Source: an uncultured Veillonella sp.
Lineage (GTDB): Bacteria; Bacillota; Negativicutes; Veillonellales; Veillonellaceae
Direction of reading: 5' to 3'
NCBI GenBank assembly: GCA_900552445.1
Contig: URZS01000038.1
Coordinates: forward strand, 1 to 8,041
Length of the DNA: 8,041 bases
Both the position numbers and the translations under genes were made by a program. Below, piece by piece: positions 6,026 through 8,041 of the stretch (position 1 is the stretch's first letter; each line of letters opens with the position of its first letter). The notes under the pieces were generated by a model, which was not told the origin of the DNA, made no database searches, and saw nothing but the letters and a program-made list of their open reading frames with translations.

Positions 6026-7510
6026 ATGAGCTTGAACCTTAAAGAAAGATATGGACTTTTAATTAATAATGAATGGGTAGCTGCATCTGACGGCGCTGAA
6101 TTCAATGTATATAACCCTGCTAATGGCGAACAACTCGCTATCTGTGCAGAGGCTACGAAAGATGATGTTGATAAAGCGGTAGACGCTGCAACAGAAGCTT
6201 TTAAAACTTGGAAAACAGTATCTCAAGTAGAGCGCGCTGATTACTTGTTAAAAATTGCTGACGCTATTGATGCTCACAAAGAGCACTTGGCACAAGTTGA
6301 AACATATGACAATGGTAAACCAATCCGTGAAACTTTGAATGTAGATATTCCACTTGGTGCTGACCATTTCCGTTACTTCGCAGGCGTACTTCGTTCCGAA
6401 GAAGGCTCCGCACAAGTATTTGATGAAAATACATTGAGCCTCATCGTTCGTGAACCGATTGGCGTTGTAGGTCAAGTAGTACCTTGGAACTTCCCATTCC
6501 TAATGGCTGCTTGGAAATTGGCACCAGCTCTTGCAGCAGGTTGTACAGTTGTTATCAAACCTTCTAGCCATACATCCCTTAGCCTTTTAGTATTAGGCGA
6601 TATTTTGAAAGAAATCTTACCTCCAGGTGTTGTGAATATCGTAACTGGTAAAGGCTCTAAATCTGGTCAATATATCCTTGATCATCCTGGTTTCAGCAAA
6701 CTTGCTTTCACAGGCTCTACAGAAGTAGGCCTTGATGTATATAAAGCAGCATCTGAACGCTTGATTCCTGCTACATTGGAATTAGGTGGTAAATCTGCGA
6801 ATATCTTCTTTGAAGATGCAAACTGGAAACAAGCTCTTGATGGGGCAATGCTCGGTATCCTCTTCAACCAAGGTCAAGTATGCTGCGCAGGTTCCCGTAT
6901 CTTCGTACAAGATACAATTTATGATAAATTTGTAGCTGAACTTTCCGCTTTATTTGATAAAGTAAAAGTTGGCTTACCTTGGGACGAATCTACACAACTT
7001 GGTTCCTTGATTTATGAAGATCAAGTTAAGAAAGTACTTAGCTATGTAGAACTTGCTAAAGAAGAAGGCGCTCGCGTTGCAGCTGGTGGTGTACGCGTTA
7101 CTGACGGCGAACTTGGTAAAGGTTGCTTCATTAGACCTACACTTATCGTAGACGCTACAAATGATATGCGCGTAGCTCGTGAAGAAATCTTCGGTCCTGT
7201 AGCTGTTGTAATTAAATTCCACAGCGAAGAAGAAGTTATCGAACAAGCTAATGACAGCTTATACGGTCTTGGCGGTGGCGTATTCACTCAAAACCTCAAC
7301 CGTGCGATCCGCGTAGCTCGAGCAATCGAAACAGGTCGTATGTGGGTAAATACATATAACTCCATCCCAGCAGGCGCACCATTTGGTGGTTACAAACAAT
7401 CTGGTATCGGCCGTGAAACTCACAAAGTTATCCTTGAACACTACACTCAAATGAAAAATATCATTATTAACTTAAGCGATAAACCATCTGGTTTCTACGA
7501 TTTAGATTAA
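6026..7510 (+). CDS. NAD(P)-dependent aldehyde dehydrogenase
   Basis: A 494-residue cytoplasmic enzyme of the aldehyde dehydrogenase superfamily that oxidises an aldehyde to its acid. Catalytic landmarks are all present: Asn155 in PWNFP, Lys178 in VIKPS, the FTGSTEVG cofactor loop (228-235), the general base Glu252 in LELGGKS, the nucleophile Cys286 in FNQGQVCCAGSR, and Glu387 in EEIFGPV. The C-terminal oligomerisation region includes PFGGYKQSGIGRE (about 452-464). The full-length, intact protein resembles the acetaldehyde/medium-chain AldA-AldB type, but the substrate cannot be read from the sequence. Ser181 stands where many NAD-specific enzymes carry Glu, so NADP use is possible. AGGAGGT (6013-6019) lies 6 bases before the ATG. 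The gene is monocistronic or leads into the small gene downstream; no strong terminator is visible after it. Confidence 0.95.
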   Translation: MSLNLKERYGLLINNEWVAASDGAEFNVYNPANGEQLAICAEATKDDVDKAVDAATEAFKTWKTVSQVERADYLLKIADAIDAHKEHLAQVETYDNGKPIRETLNVDIPLGADHFRYFAGVLRSEEGSAQVFDENTLSLIVREPIGVVGQVVPWNFPFLMAAWKLAPALAAGCTVVIKPSSHTSLSLLVLGDILKEILPPGVVNIVTGKGSKSGQYILDHPGFSKLAFTGSTEVGLDVYKAASERLIPATLELGGKSANIFFEDANWKQALDGAMLGILFNQGQVCCAGSRIFVQDTIYDKFVAELSALFDKVKVGLPWDESTQLGSLIYEDQVKKVLSYVELAKEEGARVAAGGVRVTDGELGKGCFIRPTLIVDATNDMRVAREEIFGPVAVVIKFHSEEEVIEQANDSLYGLGGGVFTQNLNRAIRVARAIETGRMWVNTYNSIPAGAPFGGYKQSGIGRETHKVILEHYTQMKNIIINLSDKPSGFYDLD

Positions 7511-7526
7511 TACTATACAACTCTCC

Positions 7527-7550
7527 AATAAACTATAACAATAGCTTATT
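7527..7550. other. Imperfect hairpin downstream of the aldehyde dehydrogenase gene
   Basis: AATAAACTAT (7527-7536) and ATAGCTTATT (7541-7550) pair at nine of ten positions around an AACA loop. No T run follows, so it is a poor intrinsic terminator. It lies immediately before the -35 region of the next promoter, so it might be an operator instead. The evidence is the pairing alone. Confidence 0.3.
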
Positions 7551-7570
7551 ATCTGTAAAAGGATACGGTA

Positions 7571-7579
7571 TGCTATAAT
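7571..7579 (+). promoter_or_regulatory. Extended -10 promoter for the small gene
   Basis: TGCTATAAT is a perfect extended -10 element (TG, one base, consensus TATAAT). No good -35 box lies 16-18 bases upstream, which extended -10 promoters can tolerate. Transcription would start near 7586, about 33 bases before the ATG at 7619. Confidence 0.7.
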
Positions 7580-7618
7580 TGTAGCCATATAAAATCGTAT
7601 TGTTTAGAGAGGGCTATT

Positions 7619-7774
7619 ATGAATTTTAAGAGAGTGTTTAATTCCATAAATGAGTTTTCTAATTTGGATAAAGATACCTTTGAAGCATTAGCTATTAATG
7701 CGATTAAAAATAGGAAGGCGTTGCAGTTAGGGCCATTAGAAAATCAAACCCTAAGGCAATACTTAAACAAATAG
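7619..7774 (+). CDS. Small protein of unknown function (51 residues)
   Basis: A 51-residue open reading frame that I do not recognise. It has its own extended -10 promoter and a good ribosome binding site (AGAGAGGG, 7606-7613) 5 bases before the ATG, which together make it a credible gene despite its size. The protein starts MNFKRVFNSINEF, is rich in Asn, Leu and Lys, has no signal peptide, membrane segment or cysteine, and looks mostly helical. A second gene begins 56 bases after its stop with no terminator between, so the two may be cotranscribed. It could be a small regulator or a partner of the next gene, but nothing in the sequence proves a function. Confidence 0.6.
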   Translation: MNFKRVFNSINEFSNLDKDTFEALAINAIKNRKALQLGPLENQTLRQYLNK

Positions 7775-7830
7775 AGTAAATGCATAGTGAAGAATATTTG
7801 TACTAGATAAAAATAAGGAGTATCAAATTA

Positions 7831-8041
7831 ATGAATCCTATTCCCATCAAAAAATTGTATAATCCTCAATATGATTTGTTATCTACTAGCGATAGAATGG
7901 AATTATTAAATAAGATTGGAAAAATATATAATTTAGAATTAATATGCTTTAAAGAATTTACTGCCTTTGGAAAATCCACATATACAGCGGTATATCGTTC
8001 ACATGATGGTATAGAATTTGTATTTGTTCCTGGAGATACTG
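7831..8041 (+). CDS. 5' part of an unidentified gene, cut by the window edge
   Basis: The frame is open from the ATG at 7831 to the end of the window, giving 70 residues and no stop. AAGGAG (7815-7820) lies 10 bases before the ATG, a slightly long but workable spacing. The visible protein begins MNPIPIKKLYNPQYDLL, is soluble and very AT-rich in coding, and ends GIEFVFVPGDT. That ending resembles the FVxVPGGxFxMG opening of formylglycine-generating-enzyme-like (SUMF1) domains, but the Gly after the first Gly is Asp here and the rest of the domain lies outside the window. The resemblance is therefore only a hint. I do not otherwise recognise the protein. Confidence 0.55.
   Translation, partial: MNPIPIKKLYNPQYDLLSTSDRMELLNKIGKIYNLELICFKEFTAFGKSTYTAVYRSHDGIEFVFVPGDT

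Noticed and set aside
6021..6029. ATGCTATGA mini-frame just before the aldehyde dehydrogenase ATG
   Set aside because: It is two codons and a stop, only 1 base after the ribosome binding site; the ATG at 6026 has correct spacing and opens the real protein.

Overview
The window is a low-GC bacterial chromosomal segment with every supported gene on the + strand. Gene content and protein flavour suggest a Firmicute, most likely of the Negativicutes and close to Veillonella. That placement rests on recognising the proteins, not on a phylogenetic marker such as rRNA. I see no tRNA, rRNA, CRISPR array, insertion sequence or prophage gene.

Layout. 1-177 is an AT-rich leader with two GTATATAC palindromes. 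178-2076 encodes a full-length RecQ DNA helicase whose N-terminus carries an extra stretch made of 11-residue tandem repeats. A 115-base spacer with a perfect 9-bp inverted repeat (TAGTACTAT) leads into a compact cluster: thyA (thymidylate synthase, Bacillus subtilis ThyA/phage phi3T-like type), folA (dihydrofolate reductase, starting at 3005) and tex (S1-domain RNA-binding transcription accessory protein). folA and tex overlap by four bases. The cluster ends in AT-rich hairpins and a strong intrinsic terminator (5842-5882). A separate unit follows: a near-consensus promoter (TTGAAA-N17-TATGAT) with a palindrome just upstream, driving a 494-residue aldehyde dehydrogenase. After it an extended -10 promoter drives a 51-residue protein of unknown function. 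Then comes the start of a further AT-rich gene, cut by the window edge, whose visible end weakly recalls the opening of formylglycine-generating-enzyme-like (SUMF1) domains.

How they fit together. ThyA turns dUMP into dTMP and oxidises methylene-tetrahydrofolate to dihydrofolate, which FolA reduces again, so the pair is one metabolic cycle. RecQ lies just upstream; in E. coli recQ was first found through resistance to thymineless death, which makes the neighbourhood thematically consistent, although co-regulation is not shown. Tex sits in the operon by position and translational coupling and has no obvious biochemical tie to folate. Most of the window is ordinary housekeeping sequence. The least explained parts are the repeat-built protein ends of RecQ and Tex, the palindromic intergenic elements, and the small-gene region at the right end.
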